Assembly (NCBI GenBank): GCA_021824055.1
Contig: JAKALV010000084.1
Location: 1 to 11,391, forward strand
Source: Acidobacteriota bacterium
GTDB lineage: Bacteria > Acidobacteriota > Vicinamibacteria > Vicinamibacterales > SCN-69-37
Direction of reading: 5' to 3'
Length of the DNA: 11,391 nucleotides
The position numbers and the translations under genes were made by a program. The notes beneath the pieces are model-generated. The model was not told the DNA's origin. It searched no databases and worked only from the letters and a program-made list of their open reading frames with translations. Of this stretch, positions 1 through 6,282 are shown piece by piece (position 1 is the first letter of the stretch; each line of letters starts with the position of its first letter).

Positions 1-15
1 CGTTCGATCGTCACC

Positions 16-492
16 GTGCGCGAACAGCCTGTCGCGGCGTCCGCGGTGGCGAGCGGCCCGCTGGTGGTGCAGAGCCGGTCGTTCGAGGTCGAAACGCGCG
101 AGCGTCTGGAGCTGCGCGACGTCACCGACCTGATCATGAAGGCCGCGCGGGAGTTTCCGGTTCGCGAGGGCACGCTCCACGTTTTCTCGATGCACACCAC
201 GTGCACGCTCTTCATGAACGAAGTGCAGCAGGCGCTGCTGTCGGATCTCAAGAAGTTTCTCGAGCAGGCGGTCGACAGCCACGACGTGTGGCTGCACAAC
301 GATCCCAAGTTCTCGGATTGCGCGCGCGCCAACGCGGATGCGCACCTGCGCGCCCTGCTGCTCGGCCACAGCGTGACGCTGCAGATCAGCGGCGGCGAGC
401 TCGTGCTCGGCACCTGGCAGCGGGTTCTGATGGCGGAACTCGACGGTCCGCGCACGCGCACGCTCAGATTGCAGGTGATGGGTGTTCGGTGA
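16..492 (+). CDS. YjbQ / UPF0047 family protein (secondary thiamine-phosphate synthase type)
   Basis: A small cytoplasmic UPF0047/YjbQ protein. Family members are annotated as secondary thiamine-phosphate synthases because some rescue thiE mutants; the true substrate is unsettled. The family signatures are visible: HTTC around residues 60-63 followed by an NE, a DxARANADAH stretch ending at H110, a GxxLxLGTWQ motif ending about 135, and ELDGPR at 141-146. Conserved sequence begins near residue 18, so the first residues from the GTG at 16 may not be native. The reading frame stays open to the window edge, so the true start could lie upstream; an in-frame GTG at 46 also gives a normal family length (about 148 aa). 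Its last 11 bases overlap the start of mqnE, so the two are probably translationally coupled. Family assignment is firm; the start and the biochemical role are not. Confidence 0.88.
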   Translation: MREQPVAASAVASGPLVVQSRSFEVETRERLELRDVTDLIMKAAREFPVREGTLHVFSMHTTCTLFMNEVQQALLSDLKKFLEQAVDSHDVWLHNDPKFSDCARANADAHLRALLLGHSVTLQISGGELVLGTWQRVLMAELDGPRTRTLRLQVMGVR

Positions 493-1561
493 CATCGCGG
501 CGAAGCTCGACGCCGGCGAGCGCCTGACATTCGAGGACGGCGTCGCGCTGTTCACGCATCCGGACCTGCATGAAGTCGGGCGGCTCGCCAATCGCGAGCG
601 CGAAAAACGGCACGGCGCCACCACCTACTACAACTACAACCTGCGGCTCGAAGCCACCAACGTCTGCGTGGCGTCGTGCATGTTCTGCTCGTTCGCGCGG
701 CTGAAGCCCGGAGACGCCGAGGCGTACACGATGACGCTCGAGCAGGTCTTTGACAAACTGCGCGCGCGCAAGGACCAGCCGCTCACCGAAGTGCACGTCG
801 TCAACGGCCTGCACCCGGATCTGCCGTTTTCGTACTACACCGATCTATTGAAAGGCCTGAAGGCGATCCGGCCCGAGATCCACCTGAAGTGCTTCACGGC
901 CGTGGAGATCGCGTTCTTCGCGGATCTGTACGGGATGACGGACGAGCAGGTGCTGCGCGCGCTGATGGCCGCGGGTCTCGACTCGCTGCCGGGCGGCGGC
1001 GCGGAGATCTTCGCGCCGCGCGTGCGGCTGAAGATCGCGCACGACAAGTGCGACGCCGACCGGTATCTGGCGATTCACCGCATCGCGCACGGCGTGGGAA
1101 TGAAGACCAACGTCACGATGCTGTACGGGCACATCGAGACCTTCGAGGAGCGCGTGGACCACATGCTGCGCGTCCGGGCCCTCAACGACGAGACCGCCGG
1201 CTTCCAGGCGTTCATCCCGCTGGCGTTCCACCCCGACGGCAACCAGCTGCGCAAGCTGCCCGCGCCGTCGGCGACCGACACGCTGCGTACCATTGCGGTC
1301 TCGCGCCTGATGCTCGACAACGTCTCGCACATCAAGGCGTTCTGGGTGGCCACGGGCGTGGACGTGGCGCAGATCGCCCTCTGGTACGGCGCGAACGACC
1401 TGGACGGCACGGTACAGGAAGAGCGCATCTACCACATGGCCGGCTCGCGCACGCCGCTCGCGATGACCCCCGCGGCCATCGAGCGGCTCGTCACCACGGC
1501 CGGCCGCGTGCCGGTCGAGCGCGATACGTTCTACAATCGAATCACCGCACACGTTTCATAG
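482..1561 (+). CDS. mqnE: Aminodeoxyfutalosine synthase (radical SAM, menaquinone biosynthesis)
   Basis: MqnE is the radical SAM enzyme of the futalosine route to menaquinone. It joins the adenosyl radical of SAM to 3-[(1-carboxyvinyl)oxy]benzoate to give 6-amino-6-deoxyfutalosine. The protein is 359 aa. The [4Fe-4S] motif CxxxCxxC is at C62, C66 and C69, after the characteristic YYNYN and EATNVC. A glycine-rich LPGGGAEIF stretch follows, then HIKAFWVATG and ALWYGANDLDGTVQEE near the C terminus, which is the MqnE rather than the MqnC pattern. The start is the GTG at 482 inside the upstream yjbQ gene; it gives the expected length of N-terminus (AGERLTFEDG at about residue 11). No other mqn gene is in view. 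The enzyme implies menaquinone-based respiration by the futalosine route. Confidence 0.93.
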   Translation: MFGDIAAKLDAGERLTFEDGVALFTHPDLHEVGRLANREREKRHGATTYYNYNLRLEATNVCVASCMFCSFARLKPGDAEAYTMTLEQVFDKLRARKDQPLTEVHVVNGLHPDLPFSYYTDLLKGLKAIRPEIHLKCFTAVEIAFFADLYGMTDEQVLRALMAAGLDSLPGGGAEIFAPRVRLKIAHDKCDADRYLAIHRIAHGVGMKTNVTMLYGHIETFEERVDHMLRVRALNDETAGFQAFIPLAFHPDGNQLRKLPAPSATDTLRTIAVSRLMLDNVSHIKAFWVATGVDVAQIALWYGANDLDGTVQEERIYHMAGSRTPLAMTPAAIERLVTTAGRVPVERDTFYNRITAHVS

Positions 1562-1587
1562 CCGCAGGCCGGTAGGTCCGCGGGAAC

Positions 1588-1595
1588 AGGAGAGG
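1588..1595 (+). promoter_or_regulatory. Shine-Dalgarno site of the superoxide dismutase gene
   Basis: AGGAGAGG lies just upstream of the ATG at 1599, with six bases between AGGAG and the start. It is one of the strongest ribosome binding sites in the window and fixes the start of the superoxide dismutase. Confidence 0.8.
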
Positions 1596-1598
1596 CAC

Positions 1599-2198
1599 AT
1601 GGCTCACACACTTCCGGCTCTGCCGTACGATTTTGCCGCGCTCGAACCGCACATCGACGCGCAGACGATGCAGATTCACCACGACAAGCACCACAACGCG
1701 TACGTCACCAACCTCAATGCCGCGCTCGAAGGCCACAAGGATCTGGCCGGCAAGTCCGCAGAGGATCTGATCCGAAACCTCAGCGCCATTCCCGAAGGCA
1801 TCCGCACGGCCGTGCGCAACAACGGCGGCGGCCACGTGAACCACACGATGTTCTGGGAAATCATGGGACCGGGTAAAGGCGGCGCGCCGACCGGCGCCAT
1901 CGCCGACGCCATCAAGGGCGCGTTCGGCAGCTTCGACACGTTCAAGGAGCAGATGAACAAGGGCGGCGCCTCGCGCTTCGGCAGCGGCTGGGTGTGGCTC
2001 GTCCACAGCGGCGGCAAGTTCGCGGTCGAGAGCACCGCGAATCAGGACAACCCGATCATGGAAGGCAAGACGCCGATCTTCGGCATCGACGTGTGGGAAC
2101 ACGCGTACTACCTGAAGTACCAGAATCGCCGGCCCGACTACCTCGCGGCCTGGTGGAACGTCATCAACTGGGACGCGGTGAACGCGCGACTCAAATAG
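1599..2198 (+). CDS. sodA: Superoxide dismutase, Fe/Mn family, Mn-type residues
   Basis: Cytoplasmic superoxide dismutase of 199 aa, converting superoxide to hydrogen peroxide and oxygen. The four metal ligands are visible: H27 in the QIHHDKHHNAYV helix, H82 in GGHVNHTMFW, and D164 and H168 in DVWEHAYYLKYQNRR. The glycines before H79 (GGGHVNH) and the glutamine in the TANQDNP stretch (Q149) match the Mn-preferring pattern; metal use can be cambialistic, so this is a prediction. There is no signal peptide. The gene is 37 bp after mqnE with its own strong Shine-Dalgarno, so co-transcription with the menaquinone gene is possible. Its last codons (about residues 191-196) form the left arm of a perfect 18-bp hairpin that encloses the stop codon. 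Confidence 0.95.
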   Translation: MAHTLPALPYDFAALEPHIDAQTMQIHHDKHHNAYVTNLNAALEGHKDLAGKSAEDLIRNLSAIPEGIRTAVRNNGGGHVNHTMFWEIMGPGKGGAPTGAIADAIKGAFGSFDTFKEQMNKGGASRFGSGWVWLVHSGGKFAVESTANQDNPIMEGKTPIFGIDVWEHAYYLKYQNRRPDYLAAWWNVINWDAVNARLK

Positions 2199-2218
2199 GG
2201 CGCGCGTTCACCGCGTCC
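2171..2218 (+). terminator. Perfect 18-bp hairpin across the sodA stop codon
   Basis: Bases 2171-2188 (GGACGCGGTGAACGCGCG) are perfectly inverted at 2201-2218, leaving a 12-base loop that contains the TAG stop. The left arm is coding sequence. It is GC-rich and stable but lacks a following U tract, so it could be a factor-assisted terminator or an mRNA 3' stabiliser. The structure is certain; the function is inferred. Confidence 0.6.
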
Positions 2219-2447
2219 AGCGCATCGACGATCGGCAATTTGAAATTGGCAATCGTCGATCGATAATTGGGGAATCGGGAATCGCAGATCTGGAATCGGT
2301 AATCGGGAATTGAGAGGGCGACGACTGTCGACGTCGACGGCTGACTTTCGACTTTCGATTATCGATTTCCGGATTCTCGATCTGCGATTTCCCGATTCCG
2401 CGATTGGAGATCGAAGATTGCCGATTATCGATTGGCAATTGCCGATG
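2219..2447. repeat. Palindromic array of AATCGG-like words between sodA and moeA
   Basis: This gap consists of degenerate short words such as GGAATCGG, GGCAATCG and AATCGGGA on the left (about 2231-2315), and their reverse complements on the right (about 2348-2446). The arms align over some 85 bases with mismatches and small indels; the outermost ATCGGCAATT at 2231-2240 is exactly inverted at 2437-2446. A GTCGAC-rich centre sits near 2327-2338. The array runs directly up to the moeA stop codon. Transcribed from either strand it would form a long imperfect hairpin, and it separates two convergent transcription units, so a bidirectional terminator role is possible. The open frame across it on the minus strand encodes a low-complexity peptide and is not regarded as a gene. 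Confidence 0.8.
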
Positions 2448-3644
2448 CTAGAACAATGTCACTGTCACCATCGTCCCCGCCTCGACTGACTCCGTCGCGG
2501 CGGGGATTTCCACGTACCCGTCCGCATTCGCCATCGACGTGATGTCGCCCGAGCCCTTGAACGCGGGTTCGGCCCGGCCGTCGACGAGCCGCATCGTGTA
2601 GAACTGGTGCCGGTCGGTCGTGGACACGATGCGTCGCGCGAGGGGAACGGTGATGGTGCGCGGTTCCCAGGCGGGCAGTCCCGCGAGCTGGCGGAGGATG
2701 GGCACGAGCAGGATGTAGGCGTTGGACAGGCACGACGTCGGATTGCCCGGCATGCCGAGAAACAGCGACGCGCCGATCCGCGCGAACGCGGTGGGCTTGC
2801 CGGGCTTGACCGCGATGCCGTGAAACAGCATCTGGCCGCGCGCGGCGATGACGTCGCGCACCAGATCGCGCTCGCCGACCGAGCTGCCGCCGGAAAAGAC
2901 AATCAGGTCGTTGGCCGACGCGGTGTCGAGCATGCGCTTCAATTCGTCGATCGAGTCGCCCGTGGCGGGCAGCGCGATCGCGATGCCGCCGTGGCGCCGC
3001 ACGACCGATTCGAGCGTGAAGCGGTTGATGTCGTAGACCTGCCCGGGCGCGAGCGGCTGTCCCGGTTCGACCACTTCGTTGCCGGTCGAGAGGATCGCGA
3101 CCGATGGCCGCGCCAGCACCTCGACGGAGGTGTGCCCGGTGGCGGCCAGCGCGCCGATGCGGCTCGGCGTCAACACCTGGCCGCGTGACACCACCGCGTC
3201 GCCGATGCGGATATCGGCCGCGCGCCGGCCGATGTTCTGGCCCGGCGTGACCGCCGCGCGACAGGTGACACGCGCGTCGCGCCGGTCCGTGTCTTCCACC
3301 ATCACCACGGCGTTTGCGCCCGCGGGGACCGGCGCGCCGGTGGCGATCTCGATGCACTCGCCGGGCGCGAGCGTCCGCGCGAGGACCTCGCCGGTGAAGA
3401 CGCGGCCCACGCACGTGAGCGCGTGGGCGCCCGCGCCGGACAGATCCTCGCTGCGCACCGCGTAGCCGTCCATGGCGGCGCGATCGAACGGCGGCACATC
3501 CAGCGGTGAGACCACGTCGTGCGCAACCACGCGCCCGTCCGCGGCCGACAACGCGACATGCTCGGTCCGCGAGAGCGGCGCGGTGGCCGTGAGCGCCAGC
3601 TTCAGCGCGTCGGCAAAAGGAATCGTGGACGTGAATGGACGCAT
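2448..3644 (-). CDS. moeA: Molybdopterin molybdenumtransferase MoeA
   Basis: MoeA inserts molybdate into adenylylated molybdopterin to form the molybdenum cofactor, in the cytoplasm. From the ATG at 3644 the protein is 398 aa, close to the family norm. Visible motifs are PPFDRAAMDGYAVR (50-63, with D59), PGQNIGRRAADI (134-145), AILSTGNEV (183-191), SGGSSVGERD (251-260) and KPGKPTAF followed by GMPGNPTS (280-304). These cover the catalytic and pterin-binding residues of the family. A TTG at 3692 would add 16 residues and overlap moaB; the ATG at 3644 places FADALKL where MoeA proteins normally begin, so I prefer it. It lies 19 bp downstream of moaB on the same strand, so the two probably form one operon. 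No molybdoenzyme is in view to show where the cofactor is used. Confidence 0.93.
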   Translation of the reverse strand: MRPFTSTIPFADALKLALTATAPLSRTEHVALSAADGRVVAHDVVSPLDVPPFDRAAMDGYAVRSEDLSGAGAHALTCVGRVFTGEVLARTLAPGECIEIATGAPVPAGANAVVMVEDTDRRDARVTCRAAVTPGQNIGRRAADIRIGDAVVSRGQVLTPSRIGALAATGHTSVEVLARPSVAILSTGNEVVEPGQPLAPGQVYDINRFTLESVVRRHGGIAIALPATGDSIDELKRMLDTASANDLIVFSGGSSVGERDLVRDVIAARGQMLFHGIAVKPGKPTAFARIGASLFLGMPGNPTSCLSNAYILLVPILRQLAGLPAWEPRTITVPLARRIVSTTDRHQFYTMRLVDGRAEPAFKGSGDITSMANADGYVEIPAATESVEAGTMVTVTLF

Positions 3645-3663
3645 GGATTTCAAGGCCCGCCGG

Positions 3664-4170
3664 CTACGTACCCTTGTTGAGTTCGCCGGCAATGTGCGTC
3701 AGCTCCGGCAGGATCAGCCGCGCCATCGCCAGCTTGACCGCCGGCGTCGACCCGGGCAGCACGAAGATGACCTTGCCCTGCGCAACGCCCGCGCAGGCGC
3801 GCGACAGCATCGCGGCCGAGCCGATCACGTCGTAGCTCAGCATGCGGAACAACTCGCCGAAGCCGTCGAGCCGCTTGTCGAACAGCGCGGTCACGGCTTC
3901 GTATGTGTTGTCCCGCGGCGCGATCCCGGTGCCGCCCGTGGTGATGATCGCCCCCGCCGGGCCGCTCAGTTGCTGCCGCACCGCCTCGGCCACCGCCGCG
4001 GCATCGTCGCGAACAATCGCCCGGCCGGCGATCGTGTGCCCTTCCTCCAGCAGCAGATCCGCGATCGTCGCGCCGCTCTTGTCGGTATCGAGCGTGCGGC
4101 TGTCGCTGACCGTCAGCACGAAGCACGCGACCGACGCCGGCGCAGATTGACGGTGGACTTGTACTGACAT
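3664..4170 (-). CDS. moaB: MoaB/MogA-type molybdopterin adenylyltransferase family protein
   Basis: A 168-aa MoCF-domain protein. MogA/MoaB-type proteins adenylylate molybdopterin to prime it for MoeA. Diagnostic stretches are VSDSRTLDTDKSG (21-33), AIITTGGTGIAPRD (74-87), SYDVIGSAAMLSRA (112-125) and VLPGSTPAVKLAM (137-149). The overall pattern is closer to MoaB than to MogA; in organisms without mogA, MoaB often does the adenylylation, and that is my reading here. The frame is open far upstream, but the ATG at 4170 gives the family N-terminus, and everything before it overlaps the GH3 gene on the other strand. It is followed after 19 bp by moeA, the next enzyme in the pathway, and is divergent from the GH3 gene across about 39 bp. 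Confidence 0.9.
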   Translation of the reverse strand: MSVQVHRQSAPASVACFVLTVSDSRTLDTDKSGATIADLLLEEGHTIAGRAIVRDDAAAVAEAVRQQLSGPAGAIITTGGTGIAPRDNTYEAVTALFDKRLDGFGELFRMLSYDVIGSAAMLSRACAGVAQGKVIFVLPGSTPAVKLAMARLILPELTHIAGELNKGT

Positions 4171-4193
4171 GAGTTGATTATCTGCGAAGAGGG

Positions 4194-4199
4194 TAAAAT
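4194..4199 (+). promoter_or_regulatory. TAAAAT -10-like hexamer close to the GH3 start
   Basis: TAAAAT lies 10 bases before the GTG at 4210. A -10 element there would start transcription at about 4206, giving an almost leaderless mRNA. No well-placed -35 is visible, and no Shine-Dalgarno lies at normal distance from the GTG. The gap to moaB is only about 39 bp and must also carry the moaB promoter. Inferred from pattern only. Confidence 0.3.
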
Positions 4200-4209
4200 C
4201 CTCGGCACT

Positions 4210-6039
4210 GTGAAGAAGTCCGCCGTTGCGCTCCTTGTGGCGTTCGCCGTGCTCCGAACCTCGGCCCAGGAGCTGCCGGCCACCGTCGACAAGCCGGCCC
4301 AGAAGTGGGTCGACGCCACGTTCAAGTCCATGACGCTCGACGAAAAGATCGGGCAGCTGATCGTGACCTCCACCGAGTCGACGTATCTGCCGACCGACAG
4401 CGATGCATTCGAGCGGCTCGCGAAGAAGGTGACCGAGCTGCACGTCGGCGGCATTCACGTGTTCGGCGGCAGCGAACGCACCACGAGCGCCCTGCTCAAC
4501 AACACATCGGGTTCCGTGATCCTCGGGCAGCCGCTGGCCGCGGCGTCGATCCTCAACCGGCTGCAGGCGCTGTCGAGAATCCCGATGCTCAACACGGGCG
4601 ACTTCGAGGCCGGACTCGGATTTCGTATTCAGGGCGCGACCCTGTTTCCGCGGGCGATGGCGTTCGGCGCGGCCGGCGATGAGCAGCTCGCCTTCGACGC
4701 GGGGCGCGTGACGGCCGTCGAGTCGCGCGCGATCGGTGTGCAGCTGGATTTCTGGCCGATCGCCGACGTCAACAACAACCCGCGCAATCCGGTCATCAAC
4801 ACGCGCTCGTTCGGCGAAGTGCCGGAGGCCGTCGGAAGACTGGCGTCGGCTTACATCCGCGGCCTGCACGCCGGCGGCATGCTGGCCACGCTGAAACATT
4901 TCCCCGGGCACGGTGACACCGACGTCGACTCGCATCTCGGCCTGCCGATCATCAACAGCCCGCGCGAGCGGCTGGACGCGGTGGAACTGCCGCCGTTCAA
5001 GGCCGGCATCGCGGCCGGCGCCGACGCGGTGATGACCGCGCACATCGAGGTGCCCGCGCTGGACAGCGGCGCCTTCGCGCCCTCGTCGCTCAGCGAGAAC
5101 GTGATCACCGGGCTGCTGCGCGGCGAGCTGAAGTTCGACGGCCTCGTCTACACCGATTCGATGGGCATGGACGCCGTCTCGAAAGCGCTGACGCCGGCCG
5201 AGGCCGCGGTGCGCGCGATCAAGGCCGGCAACGACATCGTGCTGCACTCGCCGGATGACGCGGCGGCGATCGCCGGCATCCAGGCGGCGGTGGAGCAGGG
5301 GGAGATCCCGATGGCGCGTATCGACGCGTCGGTCAAACGCATCCTGCGTGCCAAGGCCCGCGTCGGGCTGGATGTTCAGAAGCTGGTGCCGCTCGACCGC
5401 GTGGCGGAACTGGTGGGCGGCCGCGCGAATGCCCTGGTGTCGCAGCAGGTGAGCGAGCGATCGATCACGCTGATCAAGGACGCGCGCAACCAGGTGCCGC
5501 TCACGCTGCCGAAGACCTCGTCGGTGCTGTATCTGAGCGTGCTCGACTATCCCTCGGGCTGGCACATCGCCACGCCGAGCCGCACCTTCATTCCGGAACT
5601 GCGTCAGCGTTTCCCGGTGCTCACCGCGATCGAGGTCAGCGACCGCACCACGCCGGCCGAGCTGGATCTGATCCGCGCGTCCGCCGCGCGCTACGACGCC
5701 ATCGTCGTATCGGTGTTCGTGCGCGCGTCATCAGGGAGCGGGCGCATGGATCTGGCGCCGCAGGTGACGAAGCTGCTCAACGACATCGCGCGCGCGACCA
5801 ACACCAGCGGGAAGCCGATGGTGACGACGTTCTTCGGTAATCCGTACGTCGCGATGTTCCTGCAGGATTTGCCGGCGATGCTGCTGACGTACGACTTCTA
5901 CGATGGCGCCGAAGCGGCCGCCGTCCGCGCGCTCACCGGCGAAGCACCGATCAGCGGACACCTGCCGATCTCCCTGCCGGGCTTCCTCGACGCGGGATTC
6001 GGCATCTCGCGTCCGCAGGGTTCGCGACCGCAGGGCTGA
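4210..6039 (+). CDS. Exported GH3 glycoside hydrolase, NagZ-like (beta-N-acetylhexosaminidase type)
   Basis: A 609-aa family 3 glycoside hydrolase. The N-terminus (MKKSAVALLVAFAV...RTSA-QE, start at GTG 4210) is a signal peptide with likely cleavage near residue 19, so the enzyme is exported. A TTG at 4174 is in frame but would put polar residues before the signal. The (beta/alpha)8 domain carries KHFPGHGDTDVDSH; in NagZ enzymes the D-S-H in this loop (here D240, H242) is the acid/base dyad, which points to N-acetylhexosamine substrates such as muropeptides or chitin fragments. The probable nucleophile is D316 in YTDSMGM. A C-terminal alpha/beta-sandwich domain begins near SITLIKD. The product could be a beta-glucosidase-like GH3, but the DSH loop argues against it. 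The last codons (RPQGSRPQG) run into a palindrome that supplies the stop. Confidence 0.88.
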   Translation: MKKSAVALLVAFAVLRTSAQELPATVDKPAQKWVDATFKSMTLDEKIGQLIVTSTESTYLPTDSDAFERLAKKVTELHVGGIHVFGGSERTTSALLNNTSGSVILGQPLAAASILNRLQALSRIPMLNTGDFEAGLGFRIQGATLFPRAMAFGAAGDEQLAFDAGRVTAVESRAIGVQLDFWPIADVNNNPRNPVINTRSFGEVPEAVGRLASAYIRGLHAGGMLATLKHFPGHGDTDVDSHLGLPIINSPRERLDAVELPPFKAGIAAGADAVMTAHIEVPALDSGAFAPSSLSENVITGLLRGELKFDGLVYTDSMGMDAVSKALTPAEAAVRAIKAGNDIVLHSPDDAAAIAGIQAAVEQGEIPMARIDASVKRILRAKARVGLDVQKLVPLDRVAELVGGRANALVSQQVSERSITLIKDARNQVPLTLPKTSSVLYLSVLDYPSGWHIATPSRTFIPELRQRFPVLTAIEVSDRTTPAELDLIRASAARYDAIVVSVFVRASSGSGRMDLAPQVTKLLNDIARATNTSGKPMVTTFFGNPYVAMFLQDLPAMLLTYDFYDGAEAAAVRALTGEAPISGHLPISLPGFLDAGFGISRPQGSRPQG

Positions 6040-6050
6040 AAGCCCTGCGG
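6028..6050 (+). terminator. 10-bp perfect hairpin containing the GH3 stop codon
   Basis: CCGCAGGGCT (6028-6037) is exactly inverted as AGCCCTGCGG (6041-6050) around a GAA loop; the TGA stop is 6037-6039. There is no U tract. It could be a terminator or an interspersed palindromic element inserted at the gene end. The protein's last residues look repeat-derived: CGCAGGGTTCGCGA is partly repeated just before the palindrome. Confidence 0.5.
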
Positions 6051-6064
6051 CGACGATCCAGACT

Positions 6065-6094
6065 TTGGACTTTGCACTCCCGGCCTTATACAAT
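6065..6094 (+). promoter_or_regulatory. Candidate promoter of tRNA-Arg
   Basis: TTGGAC (6065-6070) and TACAAT (6089-6094) are 18 bases apart; the overlapping TATACA (6087-6092) gives a 16-base spacer. Transcription would start around 6101, a few bases before the mature tRNA end at 6106. The sequence is AT-richer than its surroundings. This is a pattern match only, but well placed. Confidence 0.45.
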
Positions 6095-6105
6095 CAGGTG
6101 TTCCC

Positions 6106-6182
6106 GCGCCCTTAGCTCAGTTGGATAGAGCGTCTGGCTACGAACCAGGAGGTCGCACGTTCGAGTCGTGCAGGGCGCACCA
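6106..6182 (+). tRNA. tRNA-Arg(ACG)
   Basis: A 77-base tRNA with encoded CCA. The acceptor stem GCGCCCT pairs with AGGGCGC (6172-6178); the discriminator base is A6179 and CCA is 6180-6182. The D arm has TAGCTCAGTTGGATAGAGC, the anticodon stem is CTGG/CCAG around CTACGAA, giving anticodon ACG, and the T arm contains GTTCGAGTC. A34 is normally deaminated to inosine so that one tRNA reads CGU, CGC and CGA. The deaminase, TadA, is encoded about 3.6 kb downstream in this window. The gene lies between convergent GH3 and pfkB units. Confidence 0.96.
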
Positions 6183-6210
6183 TTTCCTCATTCGTCTAAG
6201 ACCTGGTCGT

Positions 6211-6282
6211 GTTAGCTGGCTATTGGAGCGGCAATAGCGCACTCCAATAACCAGCTAACCAGATCGCCGATAGCCAGCTAAC
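6211..6282. repeat. Inverted and direct repeats of TTAGCTGGYTAT at the pfkB 3' end
   Basis: GTTAGCTGGCTATTGGAG (6211-6228) is inverted at 6242-6259 with one mismatch (a G-T pair in RNA), forming an 18-bp stem with a 13-base loop. The right arm contains the pfkB stop codon (minus strand, 6255-6257). A third, shorter copy (6269-6282, same orientation as the right arm) lies inside the pfkB coding end, where it encodes LLAGY. The hairpin sits between the tRNA-Arg gene and convergent pfkB and could act as a terminator for both directions. Confidence 0.75.

Noticed and set aside
2208..2438. Small minus-strand frame through the AATCGG-word array
   Set aside because: Low-complexity peptide arising from repeat DNA; no ribosome site or family.
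2425..3414. Long alternative minus-strand frame within moeA
   Set aside because: Arg-rich low-complexity translation in the wrong frame; moeA motifs occupy the other frame.
3642..3692. TTG at 3692 as the start of moeA
   Set aside because: It would overlap moaB and add 16 residues not typical of the family; the ATG at 3644 fits better.
3664..5565. A 633-residue minus-strand open frame covering moaB and much of the GH3 gene
   Set aside because: Only the final 168 residues match a family (MoaB). The upstream part is an Arg/His-rich shadow of the GH3 gene produced by high GC.
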